From NCBI GenBank assembly GCA_020199775.1, contig JAIVJZ010000002.1:62001-126000 (forward strand): 64,000 nucleotides of DNA, in the 5' to 3' direction. Under the pieces are notes generated by a model. That model was not told where the DNA came from and ran no database searches. It saw only the letters and a list, made by a program, of their open reading frames with translations. This document shows, piece by piece, positions 22,924-32,641 of this stretch. The position numbers were made by a program, and so were the translations under genes. Numbering within the stretch: position 1 is the first letter of the stretch; every line of letters begins with the position of its first letter. Source of the DNA: Acidobacteriota bacterium (GTDB taxonomy: Bacteria; Acidobacteriota; Blastocatellia; Pyrinomonadales; Pyrinomonadaceae).

Positions 22924-25900
22924 TTCGCCTCTCCCGCTTCTTCTTCGACAAACCTGACGGGGACGTGCGCGAAGACGGTTGTGCCCTTCTTCGGCTTGGA
23001 TTCGATCTCAAGGCTTCCGCCGACAAGCGCGGCGCGCTCGCGCATCCCGATGATCCCCATCCCGTTGTCCCCGTCCGCGCCCGCCTGTCTTGTCGGGTCG
23101 AAGCCGACGCCGTCGTCTTCGATGATGAGCACGACCTGACTGTCGCGGCGTTCGAGCAGCACGTCCACGCGCGTGGCCTTCGCATATTTCAGGGTGTTGT
23201 TGAGCGCCTCCTGCGTGATGCGGTAGAGGTTGGTTTCGGTTTCGGGCGAGAGCCTTTCCTTGTCCATGCCGGTGGTGTGAAACTCCGTCTCGACGCCGGA
23301 ATGCTTCGACCACTGGCGCACGAAATTGCCGAGGGCTTGGGCGAGTCCGATGTCGTCGAGGGCGGCGGGGCGTAGTTCCCACGCGAGAAAGTCAACGTCG
23401 GCGTCGAGTCGCTCGGCGATGGTTTTCGTCTGTTCGAGCTTCCCGCGCAAGTCAACGCTTTCGTTGCACCCTTGATCGAGGGCTTCGAGATTCAGCCGGA
23501 GCGCGGTCATTTGCTGCCCCAGATGGTCGTGTATGTCGCGGGCGATGCGGCGGCGTTCGTCCTCCTGCGCGCGCACGATCTGGCGGAGCAGGCGCACGCG
23601 CTCTCTTTCAACCTGGATGCGCTGCGAGATTTCATCACGCAACGATTCATTAACTTTCGCCAACTCGAACGTGCGCTCGCGCACGCGATCTTCCAACTCC
23701 TGGTGCGCACGGCGCAGCGCCTCCTCCGCGCGCCTGTGTTCGGTCAAATCGCGCGCGATCTTGGCGTAGCCGGTCAGCCGTTTGCCGTCGCGCAAGGGGG
23801 CGAGGATGCCGGAGACGTAAAAGCGCACGCCGTCTTTGCCGACGTGCCAGCGTTCATCCGCCGCACGGCCGTTCTCGCGCGCCTCGCGCCGCTCTTTCTC
23901 CGGTTCTCCTTTCGCGCGGTCTTCCGGCGTGAAGATGATTTCGCCGGGCTGACCGATGGCTTCTTCTCCGGTGAAGCCGAAGATACGTTCCGCGCCAACG
24001 TTCCATGTTTCGATGCGCCCTTCGGCGTCCGTCGTGAAGATGGCGTAATCGGTGACGCTCTCCATCGTCAGCCGCAGGCGTTCTTCCGAACCGCGCAAGG
24101 CTTCGGCGGCGCGACGCACTGTTTCTTCCAGACGTTTCTGCTCGGACAGATCGTAAAAATAACAGACTACGCCGTAGCTGCCGTCCGTCAGAATGATGCG
24201 GTGAATCTGCCAATCGTAAGACTCGATCTCTTCGATGTTCGCACGCTTTTCGACTATCGGCGGCGAGACGAACGATTCGCCCGTTTCCAACGTATGACGG
24301 AATCTTTCGATGGCTTCGGTGGCAAACGGTTCGGGCCAGAGGATGCGCAGGATTTCAGCAAAATCGCGCCCAATGAGCGGTTCGATGCCGCTAAAGACTT
24401 TCCGCGAACCTTCGTTCGTCGTCCGCAGACGAAATTCCGCGTCAACCAGATAAACGCCGAACGGCGCATTTTCGACCAGCGCGGAAAATGTTTCTTCCGA
24501 TTGGCGCAACGCTGCTTCCGCCTCTTTTTGTCTGGTAATGTCGGTGACGATTCCGACCATTAGCGAGGATTTTTCATTGCCCTCGTGATAAAAGTTTCCT
24601 TTCGCTTCAATCCAGTGCACGCTTTTGTCTTTCCAGACGATGCGGCATTGAAAATCCCATTCCTTTTGCTCTCTAATCGCCTCATCGAACTTGCGTTTGA
24701 CCTCGCCGCGGTCGTCCGGGTGAATGTAAGAAAGAAAGATTTCGTAGCTCCATTCCTTAAATGGTCTGGTAGCGCCGAAGATTTGATCATGGATAAACGT
24801 GTGCTGTGCTTTTCCAGTCGCCAAATCCAACTCCCACTCGCCGATTTTCGACGATTGGAGAATGAACTCTCGCCTCAAGAGGCTTTCGTGCAGGGCTTCT
24901 TCGGCGCGTTTTCTTTCGGTGATGTCCTGGGCCGCGCCGAGCCATTCGACGATTTCCCCCTGCCCGTCAAAAACCGGAATGGCGCGCGAAAACGTCCAGC
25001 CGATTGAACCGTCGAGCCGCAGGGCGCGATGTTCCAGTTCAAAAATGCTCTTGGTCTGAATCGCCCTATTGATCGCTTCCCAAACCGTTTGCCTGTCCGT
25101 TTCGGGGATGTATATGTTCGTCCAATCCTCGCGCGGATTTTCGGTCGTCGCGACAAACTCCTTGCCGATGAGGCTGCGCATCTCGCGCCAATCCGCGCTC
25201 ATTTTATAAACCACGTCCGAGGTGGCGCTGACGAACGTGCGATATTTTTCTTCCGCTTCGCGCACGCGCTCTTCCGCCCGTCTGCGTTCGGTTACGTCGC
25301 GCGCAACGGTCGAAACGCCGATGACTTGCCCCGATGAATTTTTGACCGGCGAGAGAACCACTTCGAGGTTCATTCCCCCTCCGTCTTTGTTCACCCTGAC
25401 GGTGTCGAAAATCTCGACCTTCCGGCTGTGCTTGATTTTGTCTACGTTGCTGAGCACTTCCGCGAGGTCTTCGGGCAGCGTCAGCATCGTCAGCGGTTTG
25501 CCGACGGCTTCACTCGCGGGGTAGCCGTATAGCCTCTCCGCCGCTTTGTTCCAACTCGTGATCGTCCGGTCTAAATCAATGGTCAGCATCGAATCTTCCG
25601 ACGATTCGACAATCGAGGCGAGGTGGAATCTGGCCTTTTCCGCCCGCTTGCGCTCGTTGATGTCCATGAAGGCGGCGACCACGCCGTTGATGCGGTCTTC
25701 GCCCGTGCGGTAGGGCGAAATCTGCATCAGGAAGGTGTGCCCGTCCTTCGTCCGCACCTCGCGCTCGATTGGCTGAAGTTTTTCGAGCACACTCTCGGCG
25801 TCCTCGATCAAACGGTCGTCGTCGAGCTTGCTCGTGATGTCCGAAAGCCTGCGCCCCACGTCCTGTGGGATGACGTTGAAGATGTCGCGTGCGCGCGGCG

Positions 25901-28223
25901 TGAAGAGTTTGACGCGCAAGGCGCGGTCGAGGAAGACCGTGCCGATCTGCGTCGAGTTCATCAGATTCCTCAAGTCGTCGTTCGAGTGCCTAAGCTCTTC
26001 AATCTTGACCTTCAACTCCTGATTAACGGTCGTCAACTCCTCGTTGATTGACTGCAACTCCTCCTTCGAGGTCTCCAACTCCTCGGCCGCCGCGCGCATC
26101 TCCTCGTTCATCGCCTGCAACTCTTCGTTGGAGGCTTTCAGTTCCTCGCGCTGTAGCTCGTGCTGCTCAAGGGTCGCATTCATTTGCCCCCTGACTTCAA
26201 TCAACTCTTCTTCGAGGCGTCGCGCCAGCGGCTCGTCATCGTTCGTGACGGTTAACGCCCGCCCGTCCGCCTGCGCCGCCTCGCCCGCCTCCTCGAACAT
26301 GACGAGGAAGAAGCCGCGCGCCCTCTCTTCTTCACCCAAGACCGGGCGGACGCGCACGCGAACGTGCTTCGTCTCGCCGCCTACCGCGAAGGCGAGGGCG
26401 CGCGATTCCACGTCCGTCTTCCTCTGCGCGGCCTGATAGAGCGCGGCGCGCAGATCGAGGCGCAGTTCCGTGCAGACGAGCATCAGCAGGTTGGTTGACG
26501 GCTCGCCTCCCCTGACCTGCATGAAGCCGCCCGCGCTCTCGGACATGTGCAGGATGTCGTAGTCTTCGTCGACGACGACCGAGGGCGGCGCGTAATGCTC
26601 AAGCAGACGCTGGTGCAGTTGCGCGTAGGTGGAACGCTGCGCCGGTTGCGAGTCGCGCACGCGCGGTATCACCGGCAGCTTTCCGAGTCGCATGGCGAGC
26701 GAGCCGTCGGGGACGGGAAAGATCAGGCGCGTCTCGACGGCGCGACCCTGATAGATGCGGTGCTCTTTGTCAACGACGGAGTAGAGGTCGCTTGCGCCGT
26801 CGACCGTTTCCGACGAGCCGAGCATCAGGTAGCCGCCCGCGTTCAGGGCGAAGTGCAGCACGTCCATCACGCGCCGCTGCGCGGCGCGGTTGAGATAAAT
26901 CAGGAGGTTGCGGCATGTCGCCAGATCGAGGTGCGCGAACGGCGGGTCTTTGATGAGGTTGTGGACGGCGAAGAGCACACGCTCGCGGATTTCGCGCCGC
27001 ACGCGAAAGCCCTCGTCCGCCTCGCTCGTGAAGTAGCGGCTCAGGCGTTCGGGCGACACGTCCGCCGCGTCGTTGAGGGTGTAGTAGCCGTCGCGCGCCG
27101 TGGCGATGGCCGCCTCGTCTATGTCGGTGGCGAAGACCTGTATCTGCGGCGGGCTGGCAAGATTCGCGGCGTAGTCGGAGAGCAGCATCGCCAGCGTGTA
27201 GGCTTCTTCGCCCGTGGCGCAACCCGGCACCCAGACACGCACCTGATCGTCCGCCGTCTTGCCCTCGAATAGTTTCGGGATGATGTCGCGCTCCAGAGCC
27301 TCGAACGCCTCCGCGTCGCGGAAGAAGTTCGTCACGCTGATGAGCAAATCCTTGAGGAGCGCGGTGGCCTCCGCCGGGCGCTCGTGCATGAACTGCGAGT
27401 AAGCGGCGATGTCCGGCAGTTCGTGTACTCCGATGCGTCGCGCGATGCGACGCATGATGGTCGGGAGTTTGTAGTTCGAGAAGTCGTGCCCGGTGCGAAC
27501 CCTTAGCTGCGTGAAGATGTCGCGCAGTGCGTCCGCCTCCCCTTCGCTCGGCTCCGGCGGCGGCTCTGGCAGGCTGATCAGTTTAAGCTGTTCACGATAG
27601 GCGATGATCCGCGCCGGAATCTCCGCCACCGGGAGCACGTAGTCAACCAGATTCGTCGCCAGAGAGTGGCGCGGCATGTCGGAGTATTCCGCCTCCTGCG
27701 GGTCTTGCACGATGCAGAGGCCGCCATTCTCTTTGACCCGCTTCATGCCCATCGAGCCGTCCGCGCCCGTCCCCGACAGCACGACCGAGACGGCGCGCGC
27801 GCCGTGCGATTCGGCGAGCGTGCGGAAGAAGATGTCCACGGGCGCACGCCGCACCCCTGTGCTCGTCATGTTGGAGATGTCCAGATGCCCGTCGTTCATC
27901 GCCAGATTTTTGTTCGGCGGAATGACGTAAACGCGGTTCGGCTCGACGCGAACGTGGTCTACGACCTGCGTGACCGGAATCAGCGACGCGCTCTGGAGCA
28001 CCGACGCCAGTTGGCTGTCGTGATCCGGCGAGAGGTGCAAAATCACGACGTAGGCCATGCCGCTCTCGGCGGGCACGCGCTCGAAGAACTCCCTGAGCGC
28101 CTGTATGCCGCCCGCGGACGCGCCGATCCCGACGACCAGAAAATTCTTATCCGCGTTCGTCTCTAAGGCTTCCGCGCCGAACGGGTCTTGATTAAAAGTT
28201 TCGCTCATGTCCGAATTCTTCAC
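22920..28223 (-). CDS. Giant CheB-CheR-multiPAS histidine kinase
   Basis: 1767 residues in one intact frame. Approximate order: CheB methylesterase domain 28-210 (GIGASAGGIQALREFF, SGTGADGSMGM), CheR methyltransferase 235-495 (NFFRDAEAFEAL, PGCATGEEAYTLAML, ATDIDEAAIATAR), and a coiled coil 650-740 (repeated EEL.A.NEEL). About six PAS domains lie between 745 and 1500, several closing with DITERK-like PAC ends. Then come a HisKA_3 dimer region with phospho-His in RIARDIHDHLGQQ near 1545 and a HATPase_c domain to the C-terminus (EALNNTLKYAKA, DDGVGFD). It is cytoplasmic, with no membrane segment. Partner: the NarL-type regulator overlapping its end. The CheB/CheR parts may methylate or demethylate a sensor rather than a classical chemoreceptor; none is encoded here. 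Confidence 0.93.
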   Translation of the reverse strand: MKNSDMSETFNQDPFGAEALETNADKNFLVVGIGASAGGIQALREFFERVPAESGMAYVVILHLSPDHDSQLASVLQSASLIPVTQVVDHVRVEPNRVYVIPPNKNLAMNDGHLDISNMTSTGVRRAPVDIFFRTLAESHGARAVSVVLSGTGADGSMGMKRVKENGGLCIVQDPQEAEYSDMPRHSLATNLVDYVLPVAEIPARIIAYREQLKLISLPEPPPEPSEGEADALRDIFTQLRVRTGHDFSNYKLPTIMRRIARRIGVHELPDIAAYSQFMHERPAEATALLKDLLISVTNFFRDAEAFEALERDIIPKLFEGKTADDQVRVWVPGCATGEEAYTLAMLLSDYAANLASPPQIQVFATDIDEAAIATARDGYYTLNDAADVSPERLSRYFTSEADEGFRVRREIRERVLFAVHNLIKDPPFAHLDLATCRNLLIYLNRAAQRRVMDVLHFALNAGGYLMLGSSETVDGASDLYSVVDKEHRIYQGRAVETRLIFPVPDGSLAMRLGKLPVIPRVRDSQPAQRSTYAQLHQRLLEHYAPPSVVVDEDYDILHMSESAGGFMQVRGGEPSTNLLMLVCTELRLDLRAALYQAAQRKTDVESRALAFAVGGETKHVRVRVRPVLGEEERARGFFLVMFEEAGEAAQADGRALTVTNDDEPLARRLEEELIEVRGQMNATLEQHELQREELKASNEELQAMNEEMRAAAEELETSKEELQSINEELTTVNQELKVKIEELRHSNDDLRNLMNSTQIGTVFLDRALRVKLFTPRARDIFNVIPQDVGRRLSDITSKLDDDRLIEDAESVLEKLQPIEREVRTKDGHTFLMQISPYRTGEDRINGVVAAFMDINERKRAEKARFHLASIVESSEDSMLTIDLDRTITSWNKAAERLYGYPASEAVGKPLTMLTLPEDLAEVLSNVDKIKHSRKVEIFDTVRVNKDGGGMNLEVVLSPVKNSSGQVIGVSTVARDVTERRRAEERVREAEEKYRTFVSATSDVVYKMSADWREMRSLIGKEFVATTENPREDWTNIYIPETDRQTVWEAINRAIQTKSIFELEHRALRLDGSIGWTFSRAIPVFDGQGEIVEWLGAAQDITERKRAEEALHESLLRREFILQSSKIGEWELDLATGKAQHTFIHDQIFGATRPFKEWSYEIFLSYIHPDDRGEVKRKFDEAIREQKEWDFQCRIVWKDKSVHWIEAKGNFYHEGNEKSSLMVGIVTDITRQKEAEAALRQSEETFSALVENAPFGVYLVDAEFRLRTTNEGSRKVFSGIEPLIGRDFAEILRILWPEPFATEAIERFRHTLETGESFVSPPIVEKRANIEEIESYDWQIHRIILTDGSYGVVCYFYDLSEQKRLEETVRRAAEALRGSEERLRLTMESVTDYAIFTTDAEGRIETWNVGAERIFGFTGEEAIGQPGEIIFTPEDRAKGEPEKERREARENGRAADERWHVGKDGVRFYVSGILAPLRDGKRLTGYAKIARDLTEHRRAEEALRRAHQELEDRVRERTFELAKVNESLRDEISQRIQVERERVRLLRQIVRAQEDERRRIARDIHDHLGQQMTALRLNLEALDQGCNESVDLRGKLEQTKTIAERLDADVDFLAWELRPAALDDIGLAQALGNFVRQWSKHSGVETEFHTTGMDKERLSPETETNLYRITQEALNNTLKYAKATRVDVLLERRDSQVVLIIEDDGVGFDPTRQAGADGDNGMGIIGMRERAALVGGSLEIESKPKKGTTVFAHVPVRFVEEEAGEAK

Positions 28224-28482
28224 TATGCTCTCGATAGACCGTCACGCTTCAGTAGCGTAGCCCGAAAAGTTGTCGCACTATGGGTTGAGTTAAGATTCTT
28301 TTTCGCGTATCCGGCGGGTCAAGTTTGAAACAAAAGTGTAATCCAATTCACCTACGCGTGTATAGTGACGGGGTTTAGATTCGCGCGATTTTACCGCCCC
28401 GGTATGCTATAAGTGTATCGAATTTTTATTCTCCTTCACCGAAACCCGTAAAACCCGCCCCGGTCGGGGCGAGGAGCGTTTC
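28224..28482. promoter_or_regulatory. Divergent intergenic region between giant kinase and cheB
   Basis: The 259 bp between two divergent genes must contain promoters for both. An AT-rich section around 28300-28375 (with TTGAAA and TATAGT elements not in standard spacing) is the likeliest place. No operator palindrome was recognised. Confidence 0.4.
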
Positions 28483-29496
28483 ATGCCGAAAGACATCATC
28501 GTGGTCGGGACTTCCGCCGGTGGCATCGAAGCGTTGCGCGTGCTGGTCGCCGCACTGCCCGAAGACCTGTCGGCGTCGGTCTTCGTCGTGCTGCACACCT
28601 CGCCCGAATCGCCCGGCATGCTGGCCGGTATTCTCGACCGTTTCGGCAACCTTCCGGCAGTCAGCGCGAAGGACGGCGAGCGCATCCGGCCGGGCACAAT
28701 CTACGTCGCCCCGCCCGACCGCCATTTGCTCGTCGAGCCGGGCGTCGTGCGCACCACTCGCGGGCCGAAGGAGAACCGCTTCCGCCCCGCCGTCGATCCG
28801 CTCTTTCGCTCGGCGGCGCAGACCTACGGGCCACGCGTCATCGGCGTCATCCTGACGGGCTATCTGGACGACGGCACAGCCGGACTCTGGATGGTGAAGC
28901 AACTCGGCGGCACAGCCGTCGTCCAAGACCCGGACGACGCCCTAGTCCCCTTCATGCCTCAAAACGCGTTGGCTCACGTGAAGGTTGATCACTGTCTCCC
29001 GCTGGAGGAGATCGCGCCGCTCCTGGTTCGACTGACGACCGAAGCGGCGGAAGAGGAAGGAGCGTATCAAGTGCCGAAAGACGTTGAGATTGAAGTCAAC
29101 ATCGCAAAAGAGCAGAGGGCGCTCGACGCGGGCGTGCTTAAGCTTGGCGAGCCGTCGAACTACGCCTGCCCCGAATGCCACGGCGTGCTCCTGCAAATGA
29201 AAGACGGCACGCTCTTTCGCTTCCGCTGTCACACCGGCCACGCCTATTCGATAGAGAGCCTGCTCGCAGACATCACCGAGAAGATGGACGACGCGCTCTG
29301 GATTTCGATCCGCGCCTTCGAGGAGGGCGAACTGTTCATGCGCCACATGGCCGAACACCTCGGCGAAGGCCATAACGGCCACTCCGCCGAATCCTTACTC
29401 AAACGCGCCGAGGAAGCGAAACGACAAGCCCATCTGATGAGGCAAGCGACCATGAGCGGCGACGGCCTAAACACAAGCGACAGCGACGCAAGGTAG
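28483..29496 (+). CDS. CheB-type protein-glutamate methylesterase (no receiver) with C-terminal Cys-bearing domain
   Basis: 337 residues. Residues 1-190 form the CheB esterase: VVGTSAGGIEALRVL with the catalytic Ser, a LHTSPES strand with the His, and LTGYLDDGTAGLWMVKQLGG with the Asp. There is no N-terminal receiver, so it is not controlled as classical CheB is. The C-terminal part contains CPECHGVL and FRCHTGHAYS, a possible zinc site, followed by a helical region. It is divergent from the giant CheB-CheR kinase and may act on the same signalling route. A G/C stem-loop follows its stop. Confidence 0.88.
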   Translation: MPKDIIVVGTSAGGIEALRVLVAALPEDLSASVFVVLHTSPESPGMLAGILDRFGNLPAVSAKDGERIRPGTIYVAPPDRHLLVEPGVVRTTRGPKENRFRPAVDPLFRSAAQTYGPRVIGVILTGYLDDGTAGLWMVKQLGGTAVVQDPDDALVPFMPQNALAHVKVDHCLPLEEIAPLLVRLTTEAAEEEGAYQVPKDVEIEVNIAKEQRALDAGVLKLGEPSNYACPECHGVLLQMKDGTLFRFRCHTGHAYSIESLLADITEKMDDALWISIRAFEEGELFMRHMAEHLGEGHNGHSAESLLKRAEEAKRQAHLMRQATMSGDGLNTSDSDAR

Positions 29497-29523
29497 AGCA
29501 TCCGGGTTGTCACACTCCTCGCG

Positions 29524-29558
29524 AGAAGCCCGGAAATCAGCCCGTTGCGAGGGCTTCT
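29524..29558 (+). terminator. Stem-loop terminator after cheB
   Basis: AGAAGCCC at 29524-29531 pairs with GGGCTTCT at 29551-29558, and a T-rich stretch follows. It lies 28 bp after the cheB stop. Confidence 0.5.
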
Positions 29559-29739
29559 TCTTGTTGCCGGTTCCGCTCAGGCGCACGTCGAGCCAAAGAT
29601 AACCTGCCAGAATTATTGTGGGGAAAGTTGTGACGGTCTTATCCGTAGAGAGGCCGCAGCAGGCGCATACAGGCGCAAAAGTTGTGGGCTGCGATCCGCA
29701 GTAAATGTCAATGGATGTAAGCACGCCGTAACAGGCCCA

Positions 29740-29890
29740 CTACAGCAGTTTGCAAATGGATGCGACTCGTCTGTGATGATGGTAGGGGCCGGGCTTGTCC
29801 TTGCCCGCTCGCTTTCGTAGCCACGCGGGCAGCGACCAGCCCGGCCCCTCCAATGATTCCTTCATCGCACTCAATGGCAAACCGCTATAG
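29740..29890. repeat. Intergenic palindromic repeat (copy B), MITE-like
   Basis: A 151-bp element bounded by 14-bp terminal inverted repeats: CTACAGCAGTTTGC at 29740-29753 and GCAAACCGCTATAG at 29877-29890 (12 of 14 pair). The interior is highly self-complementary (GGGGCCGGGC... with ...GCCCGGCCCC). It is the reverse complement of the left unit of the repeat at 19574. No coding capacity. It occupies the gap between cheB and the GNAT remnant. Confidence 0.8.
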
Positions 29891-29950
29891 GGCTGCTGTC
29901 GGGACAGCCTTTGCTATTTGACTCCACACTCAATTCCACATTCACACTTT

Positions 29951-30182
29951 TTAACTTAATCGCCATAAGAATGAACCGCCTCCGCTAAACGGTTCTCCAT
30001 ATCTATACTCTCCTAATACTCTTCGGGCAGGGGGTTTGAAGGACGCGGCGAGGTAGGCGGCCATGTCTTCCGGGCTGTTATCGGCGGCGAACGTCTCGGA
30101 GAAGGTGCGCACCCAACTCCGCCGGCAAGCCTGCGTCATCGGGGTTGGCGCGACGAACCGTCAGAGCGGGATTTTGACTCAT
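29951..30182 (-). pseudogene. GNAT acetyltransferase N-terminal remnant
   Basis: On the minus strand the ATG at 30182 gives MSQNPALTVRRANPDDAG, a standard GNAT start. A frame change near 30125 leads to TFSETFAADNSPEDMAAYLA and KPPARRVLGEY, also GNAT-like. The frame then runs into unrelated sequence and stops at 29951 without the acetyl-CoA binding R/QxxGxG/A motif. It is frameshifted and truncated. Confidence 0.65.
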
Positions 30183-30215
30183 ACCATTTATCCTCACATC
30201 AATGAAGACCTCTGA

Positions 30216-30326
30216 CGCCCGGCGGTCATCGGTGCGGCGATGCGCAAACTCGTGCATCTCGCCTATGGGGTGTTGAAAACTGGCAAGCCGTTCGATCCTG
30301 AATGGGCAAAAAGGCTTGACTCTTAA
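30216..30326 (+). mobile_element. C-terminal remnant of an IS110-family transposase
   Basis: On the plus strand this short frame reads IGAAMRKLVHLAYGVLKTGK then PFDPEWAKRLDS and stops. AAMRKLLHLVYGVLKSGKPFD is the typical end of IS110/IS116/IS902 transposases. An in-frame stop lies just before it, so only about 35 codons survive. It lies antisense under the 3' end of the next minus-strand gene. Confidence 0.65.
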
Positions 30327-30987
30327 CACAGTATCTCACCCGCTCAGGATAGCCTATTTCTTCAATATCTGATTTCAACTCATCCAAAGAGACATCTGCA
30401 TTTAACGCAGCGACAATCTCGGCTGTTAAAGGTTTGTGCCGATAAATATGCTCGACCGCAAAAAGATCGACCTCTCTTTCGTAATATTCTTCAGCAAAAT
30501 CTTTGTAGGTAAAAGGCTGACCATCCAAGATGAATAACAAATCTTCCGAGCCATCAGGATCATGGCCTTCAGGATAATCAATGCTTCCAATTTGCCAAGA
30601 TGCATCTATATATTTTCGCCAGATACAAAAGGTCGTGTTTTCGATTGAGAAAGCAGCCTCGGATAGAAAATCTGGAAATTCACTTGGCACACCATCCAAT
30701 AAGCCTGACCAAAGCTCACCCGAATCAGTAGCATACGGACTCATCGAAGATTCGTGAGCAAAGCCTTTCATGATTGCGCCACGAGGATTGAACAGGATGA
30801 AGTATTCATCGCCTGAGCCATCTCTCATGGAAGCCATCATCTCGCCCTCACCCCACTTCGAGTTAAAGGAGTAGTATCTGGACTCCCACTCAGGAGACAT
30901 AATCGCGTCTAACATGGCTAAGGATTGAGAGAGCTTCTTCAAAGATTCAATATCTGGAAGAGTCGCCAATCTTTTCTGCGATACCAT
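30226..30987 (-). CDS. Conserved hypothetical protein, 3' end replaced by insertion-sequence debris
   Basis: 253 residues as read. Residues 1-216 are a soluble alpha/beta protein of a family I recognise only as hypothetical (SLAMLDAIMSPEWESRYYSF, WGEGEMMASMRDGSGDEYFI, FCIWRK, EEYYEREVDL, VEHIYRHKPLT, IEEIGYPE). It resembles proteins carried in toxin-immunity or phage-adjacent settings, but I assign no function. From residue ~220 on the sequence is just the antisense of the IS110 tail at 30216-30326, so the true C-terminus has been lost and the stop is accidental. Local base composition is more AT-rich than the neighbours, suggesting transfer. Confidence 0.65.
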   Translation of the reverse strand: MVSQKRLATLPDIESLKKLSQSLAMLDAIMSPEWESRYYSFNSKWGEGEMMASMRDGSGDEYFILFNPRGAIMKGFAHESSMSPYATDSGELWSGLLDGVPSEFPDFLSEAAFSIENTTFCIWRKYIDASWQIGSIDYPEGHDPDGSEDLLFILDGQPFTYKDFAEEYYEREVDLFAVEHIYRHKPLTAEIVAALNADVSLDELKSDIEEIGYPERVRYCVKSQAFLPIQDRTACQFSTPHRRDARVCASPHR

Positions 30988-31250
30988 AAGTTTTCCTGTC
31001 GGCCAGCACGAAGCAATCTAACGCATATTCTACCGCACCCCGCGGCAGAACTACGCTGGAGAGCGTGAACAGCCGCGCCCTGCGGCAGAGAACTCCGTAA
31101 TAGAGTGGCAAGCGCCGCACGGCGCGGTCTAACTTGCCCGAATGCGTGTCTAATGCCGCTCCCACGACCGAACCTTCACAAAACAATAGACCTGAGATAC
31201 TGTGTTGGGCGGAAGCACGAGCTCGGATAACAGGGACAATGGGGTGCAGG

Positions 31251-31550
31251 ATGTTCATTGCTTTAAGCCAGTTCACCATCGCCAACAACATGACCGAAGA
31301 GGTGAAGGACGCTTTTATAAAGCGCCCCCACCTCGTAGAGGATGCCCCGGGCTTTTTACGTCTGGAGGTCATTAGCCCGTTAGACAACAAGGACGAGATT
31401 TGGCTGCTGACCTACTGGCGCGATCAAGACAGCTTCAAGGTGTGGCATCACAGCCACCTGTATCACGACTCCCACAAAGGTATTCCGAGAGGCTTAAAGC
31501 TCGTCCCTAAAAGCGTCAGGCTACGGTTCTTTGAGCACATCTCCTCGTGA
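31251..31550 (+). CDS. Antibiotic-biosynthesis-monooxygenase / IsdG-HmoB-like protein
   Basis: I chose the ATG at 31251, with GGGTGCAGG just upstream. The longer opening from 31134 adds a non-conserved 39 residues. The 99-residue dimeric alpha-beta barrel type has the pattern FTIANNMTEEVKDAF, RPHLVEDAPGFLRLEVI, LTYWRDQDSFKVW and SHLYHDSHKG, with Asn, Trp and His where IsdG-type heme oxygenases bind heme. It could degrade heme or be a general ABM protein. Its stop overlaps the GTG start of the B12 sensor, so it is the first gene of a three-gene operon. Confidence 0.78.
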   Translation: MFIALSQFTIANNMTEEVKDAFIKRPHLVEDAPGFLRLEVISPLDNKDEIWLLTYWRDQDSFKVWHHSHLYHDSHKGIPRGLKLVPKSVRLRFFEHISS

Positions 31551-32641
31551 GCGTGGAAGGTATGGTGTCGAAACTGAACGAAGCCATCGGTCGGATTCTC
31601 GATTCGGAGCGCGCCCTGCTGGCGGAGGCCGTCACTTCGCGCCAGTACGAAGCGCAGCCGGAACTGGCGGCCAAGTACGGCGAGGCGGGGCGCGTTAAGT
31701 GCTTACAGGACGCAAACTATCATCTCTCTTATCTGGCCGACGCCGTCGCCGCATCCAGTCATGCTTTATTCTCCGACTACATCGCGTGGGCGAAAGTCAT
31801 GCTCGACGCGCGCGGCGTCTCCGCGGCAGACCTGTCTCGTAACCTTAAGATCATGAGCGAAGTGGTTGGCGAGAGGCTTCCGCCGGAGATGGGGCGGGTG
31901 GTTCAAGAGTATATCGAGGCGGGACTAAACAGGCTGCCCGCTTTGCCGTCCGACCTGCCGCCGTTATTTGAAGATGCCGCGCCGCACGGCGATCTGGCTA
32001 AGAAGTTTCTACGCCTGCTGCTGAATGGGGAGCGGCATCTTGCGAGCCGCCTGATTCTGGACGCAGTGGATTCCGGTGTGGAAGTGAAAGACATTTACCT
32101 GCACGTTTTCCAGCCTTCGCAGCGAGAGATCGGGCAGCTGTGGCAGTTGAACCGCGTGAGCGTGGCGCAAGAGCACTTCTGCACGGCCGCCACGCAACTC
32201 ATCATGGCGCAGCTTTACCCGCGAATCTTCCGCACGGAAAAGAACGGCCGGAGGATCGTCGCGACCAGCATCGGCGGAGAACTTCACGAAATCGGCGTCC
32301 GCATCATCACCGACTTCTTCGAGATGGAAGGCTGGGACACGTATTACCTCGGGGCCAACTCTCCCACGAACGCCATCCTTCAAGCCCTCTCGGATCGCAG
32401 GGCCGACGTACTCGCCGTGTCGGCGACCATGACTTTTCACATCCGGGCGGTCGAAAATTTAATCGCCGCCGTTCGCGCGTCGGAAGATTTGAAGGCTGTT
32501 AGGATTCTGGTCGGCGGGTATCCGTTCAATGTCGAGCCGGAGTTATGGAAGCGGGTCGGCGCGGACGCCTACGCGGCGGACGCGTCAGATGCAGTCGCAA
32601 TGGCTTCCAGTCTTATGAACCTAAGAGCGGGAGCGCAATGA
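31547..32641 (+). CDS. Cobalamin-binding sensor protein (CarH-type photosensory module)
   Basis: 364 residues from a GTG that overlaps the previous stop. Residues ~150-230 form the helical cap with the exact motif W-x9-E-H (Trp199, Glu209-His210: [15 protein letters not shown]), the signature of CarH-type AdoCbl photoreceptors. Residues ~236-360 are the Rossmann B12 domain. ELHEIG supplies lower-ligand His247, then after 41 residues SxT, then after 28 residues GG, the spacing of the DxHx2G...SxL...GG pattern with Glu and Thr variants. The N-terminal 140 residues are helical ([17 protein letters not shown]) and replace the MerR DNA-binding domain of CarH. It lacks a DNA-binding or catalytic output, so it probably signals to the kinase gene that overlaps its stop by 4 bp. 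Confidence 0.88.
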   Translation: MSVEGMVSKLNEAIGRILDSERALLAEAVTSRQYEAQPELAAKYGEAGRVKCLQDANYHLSYLADAVAASSHALFSDYIAWAKVMLDARGVSAADLSRNLKIMSEVVGERLPPEMGRVVQEYIEAGLNRLPALPSDLPPLFEDAAPHGDLAKKFLRLLLNGERHLASRLILDAVDSGVEVKDIYLHVFQPSQREIGQLWQLNRVSVAQEHFCTAATQLIMAQLYPRIFRTEKNGRRIVATSIGGELHEIGVRIITDFFEMEGWDTYYLGANSPTNAILQALSDRRADVLAVSATMTFHIRAVENLIAAVRASEDLKAVRILVGGYPFNVEPELWKRVGADAYAADASDAVAMASSLMNLRAGAQ

